Shown here one piece after another: positions 5,285-5,389 of a stretch of DNA of 5,389 nucleotides; the stretch's first letter is position 1, and each line of letters opens with the position of its first letter. The position numbers were made by a program, and so were the translations under genes. The DNA is from Desulfobulbaceae bacterium (GTDB lineage: Bacteria > Desulfobacterota > Desulfobulbia > Desulfobulbales > DAOVSZ01): the NCBI GenBank assembly GCA_030627725.1, contig DAOVSZ010000217.1, positions 1 through 5,389 on the forward strand, given 5' to 3'. The notes below the pieces were generated by a model. It was given only the letters and a program-made list of their open reading frames with translations. It was not told the DNA's origin and made no database searches.

Positions 5285-5389
5285 GAATTCGGCAGCGACC
5301 TACTCTCCCACCAAGTCGCCCTGGCAGTACCATCGGCGCTGAGAAGCTTAACTACCGTGTTCGGAATGGGAACGGGTGTTGCCTTCTCG
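5285..5389 (-). rRNA. rrf: 5S ribosomal RNA, 3' part (continues beyond the window)
   Basis: The reverse complement reads as a typical bacterial 5S rRNA, with CCCATTCCGAACACGG, AGCGCCGATGGTACTGCC and GGGAGAGTAGG in the expected order and spacing. By comparison with the E. coli 5S, which has 14 bases after GAGAGUAGG, the 3' end falls at about 5285. Roughly 16 bases of the 5' end are missing past the window edge. The gene is the probable last member of an rRNA operon transcribed toward the regulator gene, with the terminator at 5231-5272 immediately downstream. The exact 3' end is uncertain by a few bases. Confidence 0.95.

Overview
The window holds a two-gene phosphorelay-type signalling unit, preceded by one small orphan gene and a long AT-rich stretch without convincing genes, and it ends in a convergent 5S rRNA gene. 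All three protein genes are on the + strand; the rRNA is on the - strand. The architecture (membrane PAS kinase plus a response regulator lacking a DNA-binding domain), the base composition and the look of the 5S rRNA suggest a Gram-negative bacterium, plausibly a Desulfobacterota (former Deltaproteobacteria) lineage such as the Desulfobulbales. That placement is inference; no search was run.

Layout: 1-916 is AT-rich and apparently gene-free. It does contain a perfect 14-bp inverted repeat (571-604), three tandem ~18-bp repeats (609-667) and an imperfect 12-bp-arm palindrome (883-912) just before a small gene. 917-1297 encodes an unrecognised 126-residue helical protein. 1459-3771 encodes a 770-residue membrane histidine kinase. 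3908-5185 encodes a 425-residue response regulator. 5231-5272 is a strong bidirectional terminator, and 5285-5389 is the 3' part of a 5S rRNA gene on the - strand, the end of an rRNA operon pointing into the window.

The kinase and regulator probably form a pair. The extracytoplasmic part of the kinase contains a region that closely matches the CZB (chemoreceptor zinc-binding) fold signature, including its His/Cys/His/His ligands. CZB domains are usually cytoplasmic. The signal would pass through a second membrane helix and a PAS domain with clustered cysteines to a HisKA/HATPase core. The kinase ends in a single 24-residue motif of the type that forms half of an MshEN c-di-GMP-binding domain.

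The regulator has an intact receiver domain, a middle domain that may be a degenerate GAF, a coiled coil, and an extreme C-terminus resembling the CheY-binding peptide of FliM. The unit therefore looks like a metal- or oxidant-responsive relay with protein-protein rather than DNA output. The two C-terminal motif tails are the most unusual part of the window.
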